DNA of 64,000 bases from Bog-756 sp963831535. GTDB lineage: Bacteria; Actinomycetota; Acidimicrobiia; Acidimicrobiales; RAAP-2. Below, piece by piece: positions 10,526 through 18,733 of this stretch (positions are counted from its first letter, which is position 1; every line of letters starts with the position of its first letter). The notes beneath the pieces are model-generated. The model searched no databases and had not been told where the DNA came from. It worked only from the letters and a program-made list of their open reading frames with translations. The position numbers and the translations under genes were made by a program. Location: NCBI GenBank assembly GCA_963831535.1, contig CAWHQP010000001.1:1-64000 (forward strand). Reading direction: 5' to 3'.

Positions 10526-11773
10526 ATGAGGATCGCCATAGTGGGAACCGGCGTCTCGGGCCTGGTCTGTGCCCATCTTCTGAGCCGGCGTCACGACATC
10601 ACCGTCTTCGAGGCTGACCCCCGGCCCGGGGGTCACGCCCACACCGTTCGTGTCGACCTGGCCGACGAGACCCACGAGGTGGACACCGGGTTCCTCGTCT
10701 ACAACGAGCGGAACTATCCGGGCTTGGTCCGCCTGTTCGACCGGCTCAGGGTGGCCACCAAGCCCAGTGACATGAGCTTCAGCGTCTCGGATGACGCCAG
10801 CGGGGTCGAGTGGCGCGGAACCTCACTCACCACCCTGTTCGCCCAGAGGCGCAACGCCCTCCGCCCGGCCTTCCTGCGCATGTTGACCGACGTGGTGCGA
10901 TTCAACCGCACCGCCCGGGCCCTCCTGGCCGAGGAGCACCCGACGGACCGGTCGCTGGCCGAGCTGTTGGCGGAAGGTCGATGGTCCTCCCGCTTCGTCG
11001 AGTGGTACCTCATCCCCATGGGGTCGTCCATCTGGTCGGCCGATCCCGGCACCTTCCTCGGGATGCCGGCGGTGACCTTCGCCCGCTTCTTCGACAACCA
11101 CGGTCTGCTCGACTACGGCGACCAGCCGTCGTGGCGGACCGTCGACGGAGGATCGCGCCGCTACGTCGAAGCCATCCTGGCCCCCCTGGGCGACGCCGTG
11201 CGTCTGTCCTCGCCGGTGGCCAAGGTCACCCGGAGGTCCGATGGGGTGGAGGTCCACAGCGACATGGGACCGGAACGGTTCGACCACGTGGTGCTGGCCA
11301 CCCACAGCGACCAAGCCCTGAGCCTGCTCTCCGACCCGTCCATGGCCGAACGCGAGGTGCTCGGAGCCATCCGGTACCAACCCAACCGCGCCACGCTCCA
11401 CACCGACGAGCGGCTGCTGCCACGGAGCCACCGGGCGTGGGCCAGCTGGAACTACCACCGACTGGTCGACCAGCCCCAGCAGGCCACGTTGACGTACCGA
11501 CTGGCCAGTCTCCAGGGGATCGACTCCGCCCACGAGATCCTGGTCACTCTCAACCGGGACGACGCCATTCGGGACGACCGGGTGCTGGCGCGGTTCGACT
11601 ATGCCCATCCGGTGTTCGACGTGGCGGCCGTCGCCGCCCAGCGCCGCCACGAGGATCTCAACGGAAACCGTGGAACCTGGTTCTGCGGCGCCTACTGGGG
11701 CTACGGCTTCCACGAGGACGGCGTGCAGAGTGCCCTCACCGTCTGCCGCCGCCTGGGCAGCGAGGAGCTGTGA
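10526..11773 (+). CDS. FAD-dependent amine-oxidase-like oxidoreductase
   Basis: 415 residues. The Rossmann FAD site VGTGVSGLVCAHLL is at about 5-18, the acidic ribose ligand in VFEADPRPGGHAHT follows, and the C-terminal flavin-contact region is GAYWGYGFHEDGVQSAL. This is the flavin amine oxidase/phytoene-desaturase superfamily, specifically the group whose gene is regularly followed by DUF1365 and a CFA-synthase homologue. The stop overlaps the next start (GTGA), indicating translational coupling. In proteobacteria comparable clusters belong to singlet-oxygen (sigmaE-ChrR) regulons and some members help form methylated or furan fatty acids. By analogy I infer oxidation or desaturation of a methylated acyl chain on membrane lipid. 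Confidence 0.85.
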   Translation: MRIAIVGTGVSGLVCAHLLSRRHDITVFEADPRPGGHAHTVRVDLADETHEVDTGFLVYNERNYPGLVRLFDRLRVATKPSDMSFSVSDDASGVEWRGTSLTTLFAQRRNALRPAFLRMLTDVVRFNRTARALLAEEHPTDRSLAELLAEGRWSSRFVEWYLIPMGSSIWSADPGTFLGMPAVTFARFFDNHGLLDYGDQPSWRTVDGGSRRYVEAILAPLGDAVRLSSPVAKVTRRSDGVEVHSDMGPERFDHVVLATHSDQALSLLSDPSMAEREVLGAIRYQPNRATLHTDERLLPRSHRAWASWNYHRLVDQPQQATLTYRLASLQGIDSAHEILVTLNRDDAIRDDRVLARFDYAHPVFDVAAVAAQRRHEDLNGNRGTWFCGAYWGYGFHEDGVQSALTVCRRLGSEEL

Positions 11774-12630
11774 CCGCACCACTCGAGTCCCAGACCCCCG
11801 ACGCCGTGGTCCTTCCCTTCCCCCCCGGAGCGGACCGTCACCGACCGATCGGGACCACCGCGCGCAGCGGAATCTACGAGGGCACCGTCGTCCACCACCG
11901 TCTGGAGCCCGTCGACCACCGCTTCACCTACCGGATCACCATGACCTTGCTCGACCTGGCCGAAGTCTCGGCGGTGTGCGACAGCCATCCGCTCTGGTCC
12001 AACGAACGGGTCAACGCGGTGTCCTTCCGCCGCGCCGACTACCTGGGTGATCCGGACATGCCTCTCGACCAGGCGGTCCGGGACCTGGTGGCAGAACGGA
12101 CGGGCCGGAGGCCGACCGGTCCCATCTCCCTGCTCACCCAGGTTCGCACCTGGGGATGGCTGTTCAACCCGATCAGCGTCTACTACTGCTTCGACCCCGA
12201 CGGCGAGTCCGTGGAGACCACGGTTGTCGAGGTCACCAACACCCCCTGGCACGAACGCACGGCTTACGTACTGCCCGGTACGGGGTCCCATCTGGTGACC
12301 AAGCAGCTCCATGTGTCACCCTTCCTCCCCATGGACCTCGTCCACCGGTTCGTCATCGGCGCACCCGGCCGGCGCCTGGTTCTCGGCGTCGACGACCTCC
12401 GGGACGGTGAGCGGGTGTTCTCGGCGTCGATGGTCCTCGACCGCCGACCGGCCGACCGCCGGTCACTCGGCCGGGTGTTGTGGCGCTATCCCCTGATGAC
12501 CGTCCGCGTGTCCTGGGGCATCTACCGCCAGGCCCTCGCTCTCCGGCGTCAGGGCGTGCCCGTTCATCCCCATCCGACCAGGTCGGGGTCCGGTGGTTCC
12601 CCTAGCGTGGCCGCGGAGGGCATCCGGTGA
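11770..12630 (+). CDS. DUF1365 family protein
   Basis: 286 residues from a GTG start overlapping the upstream stop. Family features are visible: the opening IYEGTVVHHRLEPVDHRFTY, the central TQVRTWGWLFNPISVYYCF, and the later QLHVSPFLPMD and RVFSASMVL segments. DUF1365 proteins have no established reaction but are almost always encoded between the FAD oxidoreductase and a cyclopropane-synthase homologue, as here, so a joint role in lipid modification is likely. The 3' end overlaps the methyltransferase start by four bases. Confidence 0.85.
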   Translation: MTAPLESQTPDAVVLPFPPGADRHRPIGTTARSGIYEGTVVHHRLEPVDHRFTYRITMTLLDLAEVSAVCDSHPLWSNERVNAVSFRRADYLGDPDMPLDQAVRDLVAERTGRRPTGPISLLTQVRTWGWLFNPISVYYCFDPDGESVETTVVEVTNTPWHERTAYVLPGTGSHLVTKQLHVSPFLPMDLVHRFVIGAPGRRLVLGVDDLRDGERVFSASMVLDRRPADRRSLGRVLWRYPLMTVRVSWGIYRQALALRRQGVPVHPHPTRSGSGGSPSVAAEGIR

Positions 12631-13853
12631 CCGTCGTGAGCGAACCCCTGGCCGCGCACTTCCTCCGGTACATGGCCTCGCATCTGCGCGGGGGCTCGCT
12701 GACGGTGGTGGATGACCAGGGCACCCACCGGTTCGGCTCGGGCCTCCCCCAGGCCACCCTGGTCATCCACGACCCGACCGTCTACCCGGCCGTGCTCCGC
12801 CAGGGTTCGGTGGGTCTCGCCCGCGCCTACGCCGACGGCCTCTGGGACTGTGACGACCTGACCTCCCTGGTGAGGGTCCTTTCTGTCGGACTCCGGCCGG
12901 TGACGACGGTCCAGGACCGGGTGGGTCAGTGGTGGGGTTCGGCCACCGGTTGGGCTCGACGGCTGCGGCCGCCGGGCCGGCACGAGGACCGGGAGAACAT
13001 CCACTCCCACTACGACCTGTCCAACGAGTTCTTCGCCCTCATGCTGGACGAGACCATGATGTACTCGTCGGCAGTCTTCGAACACCCGGGGATGGACCTG
13101 GCCGATGCGCAGCGGGCGAAGTTGGACCGGTTGTGCACCAAGCTCGACCTGGTCCCGTCGGACCACGTGGTCGAGATCGGCACCGGTTGGGGCGGCTTCG
13201 CCGTGCACGCGGCCTCGACCTACGGCTGCCGGGTCACCACGACGACCATCTCCGACGCCCAGTTCCGCTACGCCTCCAAGCGGGTGGCCGACGCCGGCCT
13301 GGGTGACCGGGTGACCGTGCTCGACCAGGACTACCGTGACCTCACCGGCACCTTCGACAAGCTGGTGTCCATCGAGATGATCGAGGCGGTCGACTGGCGG
13401 CAGCACGACGCCTTCTTTGGCACCTGCGCCTCGCTGCTCCACGACCGGGGCCTGATGGCCCTCCAGGCCATCACCGTGGACGACCGCAGCTACGAACGGG
13501 CCAAGATCGGGACCGACTTCATCCGGGAGCTGATCTTCCCCGGGAGCTGCCTCCCCTCCGTCGAGGCCATCACCCGCTCCCTGCGCCGGGCCACACCGAT
13601 GACCGTGGTGGACCTCGAGGACATCGGGCGCCACTACGTGGAGACTCTGCGACGGTGGCACGAGAACGTCGGACAGCACCGCCAGGAGATCACCGCACTC
13701 GGGCTCGACACCCGGTTTCAGCGTCTGTGGGATCTGTACCTCTGTTACTGCGCGGGGGCGTTCGCCGAGCGCCATATCAGCGATGTCCAGATGGTCATGG
13801 CCATGCCCGACTGGGAGGCCCCGATGGCGGTGCGGGGCCAGCGCTCCCGCTAG
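12627..13853 (+). CDS. Cyclopropane-fatty-acyl-phospholipid synthase family methyltransferase
   Basis: 408 residues, typical CFA-synthase length. An N-terminal domain (~1-120) is followed by the SAM-dependent fold. ENIHSHYDLSNEFFALMLDETMMYSSA is the family's phospholipid-binding start, VVEIGTGWGGFAVHAA is the SAM-binding motif I, and LVSIEMIEAV and IFPGSCLPS follow, with CYCAGAF near the C-terminus. It would transfer a methyl(ene) group from S-adenosylmethionine to an unsaturated acyl chain at the inner membrane face. The product could be a cyclopropane, a mid-chain methyl or a methylene group; the oxidoreductase partner favours methyl-branched or further oxidised products. Last gene of the trio; its TAG overlaps the convergent neighbour's TAG within one CTAG. 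Confidence 0.88.
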   Translation: MTVVSEPLAAHFLRYMASHLRGGSLTVVDDQGTHRFGSGLPQATLVIHDPTVYPAVLRQGSVGLARAYADGLWDCDDLTSLVRVLSVGLRPVTTVQDRVGQWWGSATGWARRLRPPGRHEDRENIHSHYDLSNEFFALMLDETMMYSSAVFEHPGMDLADAQRAKLDRLCTKLDLVPSDHVVEIGTGWGGFAVHAASTYGCRVTTTTISDAQFRYASKRVADAGLGDRVTVLDQDYRDLTGTFDKLVSIEMIEAVDWRQHDAFFGTCASLLHDRGLMALQAITVDDRSYERAKIGTDFIRELIFPGSCLPSVEAITRSLRRATPMTVVDLEDIGRHYVETLRRWHENVGQHRQEITALGLDTRFQRLWDLYLCYCAGAFAERHISDVQMVMAMPDWEAPMAVRGQRSR

Positions 13854-14245
13854 GAGACCGTACGGATGGCGTCGGCCTCCCAGAAGGCCCGTAGGGAGGC
13901 GATCTTGTCATCGGGCGACCGACGGTACATGTAGATGCCGTCCACCTCGACGACCGTGCCACCGACGAAGGCGATGCGGATCACACCCACATTGGCCGCC
14001 TCCTCGCCGCACAGAAACGATTGACGGATGTCGAAGGTGATCGATTCGTTGGCGGCGATGACCGCGTCGTAGAAGGCGGCGATGGCCTCGATCCCGCGAT
14101 GGCCGCGTCCCTCAGGATCGAATGCCGAGGGACCGATCGGGTCCTCCACCACCCCGTCGTCGGCGAACAGGGCCAACCAGCCGGCACGGTCCCGGGCCTG
14201 CACCGCGGCCATCGAGGCCTGACCCAGCTCCCGGGCCGTGGTCAC
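13850..14245 (-). CDS. NTF2-like / SnoaL-like protein
   Basis: 131 residues with the cone-shaped NTF2 fold signature: ARDRAGWLALFADDGVVEDPIG near the N-terminus, a GHRGIEAIAAFYDAVIA helix, and a beta-strand end VDGIYMYRRSPDDKIASLRAFWE. Such proteins bind small hydrophobic molecules or act as isomerases/cyclases; steroid delta-isomerase-like members look similar. Start GTG overlaps the stop of the upstream luciferase-like gene (GTGA), so the two are coupled. Catalytic identity is uncertain. Confidence 0.75.
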   Translation of the reverse strand: MTTARELGQASMAAVQARDRAGWLALFADDGVVEDPIGPSAFDPEGRGHRGIEAIAAFYDAVIAANESITFDIRQSFLCGEEAANVGVIRIAFVGGTVVEVDGIYMYRRSPDDKIASLRAFWEADAIRTVS

Positions 14246-15117
14246 GTAGTGACCTTGCTCATGACGTCCTCGGAAAATCGGCGGAGATTGTCCAGCTTGG
14301 TCTGAAGGACCTCGGTGTCCGGCCCCACCGCGTAGGGCCACCGGAACCCGACGATCACATCGGTCACCCCCTGTTCCTCCAGTCGCCGGATGCCGTCAGC
14401 CGTGTAGGCGTCAAGGGAGATCACGTGGACCTCGAAAGGACGGTCCGCCATGCCCTCTTCCTGGCGCAGCTGACCCAGGCGCTCGAGCAGACCGGGCAGG
14501 TCCTCGGGGTCTCCTCCCCCGTGGAGCCATCCGTCCGAACGGGCAGCCCGGCGCAGGGCAGGGGTGGCATGCCCGCCGACCAGGATGGGCAGGCGCTCGG
14601 TCGGTGTGGGACTGATCTTGACCGGGGGTAGGTCGTACGCCTCCCCGTGGTACTCGAAATAGCCGCCGGCCGACAAACCGGACACGATGGCCATGGCCTC
14701 GTCCATACGCCGGCCCCTACCCTCCCAGGGTACGTCGACCAGTTCGTAGTCCTCGGGCCAGGGACTGCTGCCCACACCGAGTGCCAGTCGATTATTGGTC
14801 ATCACGGCCACCGAGCTGGCCTGCTTGGCCACGATGAGCGGATGGCGCATGGGCAACTTGAGGACGAAGGTGATGAACCGGAGCCGCTCCGTGACCACCC
14901 CGAGGGCCGGGATGAGGGAGAAGGGCTCGATGAACGGTTTGTCCTCCAGGAATTCGCGGGTGTGATCGGGCGAGAAGGGGTAGGTGGAGTCGGACTCCTT
15001 CGGATAGCAGAGGCTGTCGGGTATGACCATGCCGTGATACCCGGCCTCCTCGGCGGCCCGGGCGAGCGGTACGTAGAACGACGGGTCGACCATGGACTCG
15101 GCATAGGAGAAGCGCAT
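14242..15117 (-). CDS. LLM class (luciferase-like, probably F420-dependent) oxidoreductase
   Basis: 291 residues, TIM-barrel luciferase-like family. It starts MRFSYAESMVD, has LRFITFVLKLPMRHPLIVAKQASS, NNRLALGVGSSPW and LPILVGGHATPALRRAARSDGWL, which are standard positions of F420-dependent LLM enzymes in actinobacteria. The F420 (not FMN) assignment is from family resemblance only. It forms a compact minus-strand unit with the NTF2-like gene downstream (4-base overlap) and a small gene 3 bp upstream; an NTF2-like isomerase paired with an LLM oxidoreductase suggests a hydrophobic substrate. Confidence 0.85.
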   Translation of the reverse strand: MRFSYAESMVDPSFYVPLARAAEEAGYHGMVIPDSLCYPKESDSTYPFSPDHTREFLEDKPFIEPFSLIPALGVVTERLRFITFVLKLPMRHPLIVAKQASSVAVMTNNRLALGVGSSPWPEDYELVDVPWEGRGRRMDEAMAIVSGLSAGGYFEYHGEAYDLPPVKISPTPTERLPILVGGHATPALRRAARSDGWLHGGGDPEDLPGLLERLGQLRQEEGMADRPFEVHVISLDAYTADGIRRLEEQGVTDVIVGFRWPYAVGPDTEVLQTKLDNLRRFSEDVMSKVTT

Positions 15118-15120
15118 TAC

Positions 15121-15480
15121 TCAGGCCTCCCACTCCACATGGGCACGGAGGGCACCGTCCTCGGACGTCCAGCCCTTAGCCGCCGCGTACTGGACCATCC
15201 CACTGAATTCGGCCTCCCAGTCGGAGTCGAGCGACGATCCGTCCTCCCTGGCCGCGTCGACGGCCAATCTCCGCACAGCTGCGGCCGGGACCAACACGTC
15301 CCCGTCGGGTCCCACGGCCCCCACCTCGTGCACACGCAACGCGGCCGAGAGCGCCCCGAGGGCCCCCTCGGCGGGACCGTCACCAGGATGGACGAGGCGA
15401 GCCTGGACCGAGAACCGGTGCAGATCCTGGTGTTGGCGGAGCACAACGTCCCCGGTGGAAAGATCGACCACTAGTTCCAT
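15121..15480 (-). CDS. Hypothetical protein, operon with LLM oxidoreductase
   Basis: 119 residues, start ATG. Soluble, mildly acidic. It opens MELVVDLSTGDVVLRQ and ends with DWEAEFSGMVQYAAAKGWTSEDGALRAHVEWEA, an end that resembles small actinobacterial proteins of unknown role encoded next to LLM oxidoreductases. Its stop lies 3 bp before the LLM gene start, so it is the first gene of a three-gene unit. No catalytic motif is visible. Confidence 0.65.
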   Translation of the reverse strand: MELVVDLSTGDVVLRQHQDLHRFSVQARLVHPGDGPAEGALGALSAALRVHEVGAVGPDGDVLVPAAAVRRLAVDAAREDGSSLDSDWEAEFSGMVQYAAAKGWTSEDGALRAHVEWEA

Positions 15481-15555
15481 CCGTACCCCTGCTCCTGACT
15501 CGACCCGGCAACTCCTCGGACCCTACCTCGTCCGGTCACCGGGGTGAGGGGACGG

Positions 15556-15924
15556 TCAGGCCGGAGCGGCGGCGGGCACCCCGTCCGTCCGGAGGCGTTC
15601 GGCCACCCACGAGATGCCGTCGGGCTTGGCCATCTGCTCGGGCCACCCTGCAAGGACGCGCTCCACCTCGTCGAGGGTCGGGATGTAGCCGACCACCATC
15701 ACCAGGACACGGTCCACCGGGATCTCCTCCACCTCGGTGTCGCCGAAGGGCGTCCACGAGTCGACCTCGGGGACGAGCTCCAGCATCACGTAGAGCTCAC
15801 CGGTGTCCTGCACCCAGCTGAGCTCGTAGCGACTGCCCTTGGCATCGAACCAGTCGGTGCCCAACTCGACCTCGGCCGACTGCCGACGGCGCTCGTCGCT
15901 GCTGTAGAACTCCTCGATGTTCAT
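15556..15924 (-). CDS. Hypothetical protein
   Basis: 122 residues from an ATG preceded by AGGAG. Acidic and soluble, with MNIEEFYSSDERRRQSAEVELG at the start and a hydrophobic core LVMVVGYIPTLDEVERVLAGWPEQMAKPDG. I recall similar small proteins in Acidimicrobiia but no named function. It lies 75 bp upstream of the 15.1-15.5 kb gene on the same strand and could be the head of that unit. Confidence 0.65.
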   Translation of the reverse strand: MNIEEFYSSDERRRQSAEVELGTDWFDAKGSRYELSWVQDTGELYVMLELVPEVDSWTPFGDTEVEEIPVDRVLVMVVGYIPTLDEVERVLAGWPEQMAKPDGISWVAERLRTDGVPAAAPA

Positions 15925-16226
15925 GGCTCTCCTCGTTGGGGCTGGTCGACAGCGTGGCCCAGGGCCACCGGTAGCTCCGACGCCGTCAGGGGCTCCTGGG
16001 CCGGCGAGAGGCGGGATCGGACCGGCTTCCGGGGCACCGGGCACCCGACCGGTGTCCGACCAAGTCTGGCGGTGGCACAGTATCGCACCCGGGCCGGCCG
16101 ACGACCCGGCGTGGAAGCCGTCAGCACCGGTCGGGAGCCCCGTCACCGTAGCCGGTACTCCTCTCGTGAACTGGGTATTCCGCTGGTGACCCTTGCCCGC
16201 GCGCCGGATGCTCTGGGAGGCTGGGG

Positions 16227-18326
16227 GTGACGCGTCAGGGCGGACCTTCCGGTCGGGCAGACGAAAGGTTGGGGCTAACAGTGGAACTCACCCAGGTCCG
16301 ACGAGGGCGACGGCGGCGTACGCCCCTGTCCCGCCTCGGCATGATCGGCCTGGTGATCGTCTGTTGCGGCACGCTCGTCGAGACCGTCTCGTCGCCCACC
16401 TCTTCGGCCTCGCTCCCGCCGGCCGGCACGGCCGCCGGCTCTCCCGCCGTCACCTCGGTCCGTGATCCAGTCATCTCCCCGGTCACGCCTCTGACCACCG
16501 GGATCGCCCGGGCGGTGGATGCCCTGCCTCCGGCATCCGCGCCCCGACTGGCCGGGGCACCCACTCCGGAGCCGTCAGTCGCACACCAGCTGGTGGGGCC
16601 ACAGCCCCGCTCGTCAGACAACGACGTCTACCTCTCGTCCAACTGGTCAGGGCAGGTGCTCACCGGTGACACCTACACCGGTGTGGGCGGGCAGTGGACC
16701 GTGCCCAGCGTGACCCCGAGTACGAGTCCCGAGTACTCGGCGACCTGGATCGGCATCGACGGTTGGACAAACTCGTCGCTGATCCAGACCGGCACCACCC
16801 AGGAGACCTCGGGGGCCAACACCAGCTACTTCGCCTGGTACGAGCTCCTGCCCGGGGCTTCGATAGCGATCAACGCCCCGGTGAGCCCCGGCGATGTGAT
16901 GCAGGCGGCCATCTCGGAGACGTCCCCCGGCGAGTGGTCGATCGCCATCCAGGACACCACGGCGAACTGGGTGTATTCGAACTCGTTCGCCTACTCGACA
17001 CCGGGCGCCTCGGCCGAGTGGATCGAGGAGGCGCCGACGATCGGAACCAGCCAGTCGACCCTGGCCGGATTCGGCAGTGCCATGTTCTCCGACATGCAGG
17101 CCGACGGGTCCACCTCCTCATCCGTCCTCAACCCGGTGGTCATGATGAACCCGGCAGGTACCGCCTTCATCGCCTATCCCGGAACCTACGCCACCAACTC
17201 CTTCACCGATTTCTACGGTGCCCCTCCCCCGGTCGTCACATCGGTGAGCCCCAGCCAGGGGGCCGTCGGCGGGGGGACGAACGTCATCATTTCCGGTGAC
17301 TTCCTCCTCAACGTCAACGGGGTGGCATTCGGGCCCTTCAGCGCCACAAGCTACGCCCTCAACGGCAACGGGACGGTCAGTGCCGTGTCCCCTCCCCAAG
17401 GGGCGGGGACCGTCGATGTCCGGGTCTCGACGCCGGGCGGCTACGCCGCCCTGTCCACGGCAGACCAGTTCACCTACGCATCGTCGTCGCCCCAGGTGCC
17501 CGGCCCCACCCCCACCCCCACCCCCACGCCGACCGCCCAGCACGGCTACTGGCTGGTCGGCGGGGACGGCGGGATCTTCACCTTCGGATCGGCCCAGTTC
17601 TGGGGCTCGACCGGTTCACTCGACCTGCAGCGCCCTGTGGTGGGCATCACCCCGACCCAGACACACGACGGCTATTGGCTGGTCGCCTCCGACGGCGGGA
17701 TCTTCGCCTTCGGCAGTGCCGGCTTCTTCGGCTCGATACCGGGCCTGGGCTACCGACCGGCGGGAACTCCCGGCAACGTCAAGCGGTTGAACGCCCCGGT
17801 GGTCGGCATGGTGCCGTCGGCCGACGGCGGCGGGTACTTCATGGTGGCCTCCGACGGTGGGGTGTTCGCCTTCGGGGACGCCAAGTTCGAGGGGTCGTGC
17901 CCCGGGATCGGTGGCTGCTCCGGATCGGCCGTGGCCGTCATGCCTGACGGCAGTGGGAACGGGTACTGGCTGGTTACGACGACCGGGCACGTCTATTCCT
18001 TCGGGGATGCCACCTTCTACGGGGCCCCCACCACCGGCGAGACGGTGACCTCCGCCGTCCGGACTCCGGACGGGAAGGGGTACTGGATTCTCTTCGCCGA
18101 CGGTTCCATCGCCGAGTACGGGGACGCGCTGTTTCTCGGGAGTCTCCACGCCGGCTCCGCCGGTGGCCTCGACCCGGCCTCGGCGATCTTCGCCACCACC
18201 TCCGGCAACGGCTATTGGATCACCACCGCCGACGGGGACGTCTTCGCGTTCGGCGACGCCCCGCTGGACGGGGGTATGGCGGGAAGCCATCTGAACGCTC
18301 CGATCATCGCCGGCGTCGGTTGGTAG
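16227..18326 (+). CDS. Secreted G1 (eqolisin-type) glutamic peptidase with IPT/TIG domain and six GYWLV-type repeats
   Basis: 699 residues. A basic N-terminus and one hydrophobic segment (~38-50, MIGLVIVCCGTLV) suggest export or an N-terminal anchor, followed by a Pro/Ser/Ala-rich spacer. Residues ~130-335 match the glutamic peptidase G1 domain: NWSGQV, GGQWTVPSV (catalytic-type Gln about 156), and SAEWIEEAP (catalytic-type Glu about 264). Then come an IPT/TIG immunoglobulin-like domain (~338-422), a PTPTPT linker, and six repeats of about 40-50 residues (GYWLVASDGGIFAFGSA form) likely to fold as a beta-propeller. GTG at 16227 has GGAGG six bases upstream; GTG 16281 is an alternative. Predicted extracellular acid protease; the propeller may bind substrate or wall. 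It is flanked by unrelated genes. Confidence 0.85.
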   Translation: MTRQGGPSGRADERLGLTVELTQVRRGRRRRTPLSRLGMIGLVIVCCGTLVETVSSPTSSASLPPAGTAAGSPAVTSVRDPVISPVTPLTTGIARAVDALPPASAPRLAGAPTPEPSVAHQLVGPQPRSSDNDVYLSSNWSGQVLTGDTYTGVGGQWTVPSVTPSTSPEYSATWIGIDGWTNSSLIQTGTTQETSGANTSYFAWYELLPGASIAINAPVSPGDVMQAAISETSPGEWSIAIQDTTANWVYSNSFAYSTPGASAEWIEEAPTIGTSQSTLAGFGSAMFSDMQADGSTSSSVLNPVVMMNPAGTAFIAYPGTYATNSFTDFYGAPPPVVTSVSPSQGAVGGGTNVIISGDFLLNVNGVAFGPFSATSYALNGNGTVSAVSPPQGAGTVDVRVSTPGGYAALSTADQFTYASSSPQVPGPTPTPTPTPTAQHGYWLVGGDGGIFTFGSAQFWGSTGSLDLQRPVVGITPTQTHDGYWLVASDGGIFAFGSAGFFGSIPGLGYRPAGTPGNVKRLNAPVVGMVPSADGGGYFMVASDGGVFAFGDAKFEGSCPGIGGCSGSAVAVMPDGSGNGYWLVTTTGHVYSFGDATFYGAPTTGETVTSAVRTPDGKGYWILFADGSIAEYGDALFLGSLHAGSAGGLDPASAIFATTSGNGYWITTADGDVFAFGDAPLDGGMAGSHLNAPIIAGVGW

Positions 18327-18733
18327 CGGTCAGCCGGTTCGATGGGCTCGTTGCCGGGCGCTCCCACGCGTTGCTCGCCTGATGATCGATCCTTGCCGGC
18401 GATCTCGTCCATCTCGCCGTCCTGGTCGCTGGGCGAATGGACGGCGCTGAGCACGGGTCGAGGGTGGAGCCGATGCGCGGTGGGACGTCATGACCGACGG
18501 CCACCGCCACCGGCACTCCGGATGGCCGTCCCCGGGCGCCGCTCGTTCCGGGGGACCACCGGAATTCCGATCTGGCGTCGTACTGTGGGGGGCCATGAGC
18601 GGAGGCGTCGGGGCAGCACCGCCCTTTTCAGACCCACGGGTCACCCGTCCCTACTCCGCTGCGGTCTCTCGGGAGACCGACCACCGTCCGGCGCCGTCCA
18701 CCTCCGTCCACTGAGCGACCTCGGGGAGTAGCC
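18327..18733. other. Intergenic, nothing recognised
   Basis: About 400 bp between the glutamic peptidase and the CPBP protease. Open frames exist on both strands but are compositionally biased (Arg/Pro-rich, typical of high-GC shadow frames) and none resembles a known protein. The last bases hold GGGGAG before the CPBP start. Confidence 0.4.

Noticed and set aside
8448..10529. Long plus-strand frame opposite the SRPBCC-SDR gene
   Set aside because: No known motifs; the minus strand encodes clear SDR and SRPBCC signatures.
17550..18300. Tandem DNA repeat in the 3' half of the glutamic peptidase gene
   Set aside because: The repeat is at protein level (six GYWLV-type units) and DNA copies are diverged, so it is a domain repeat and not a separate genetic element.
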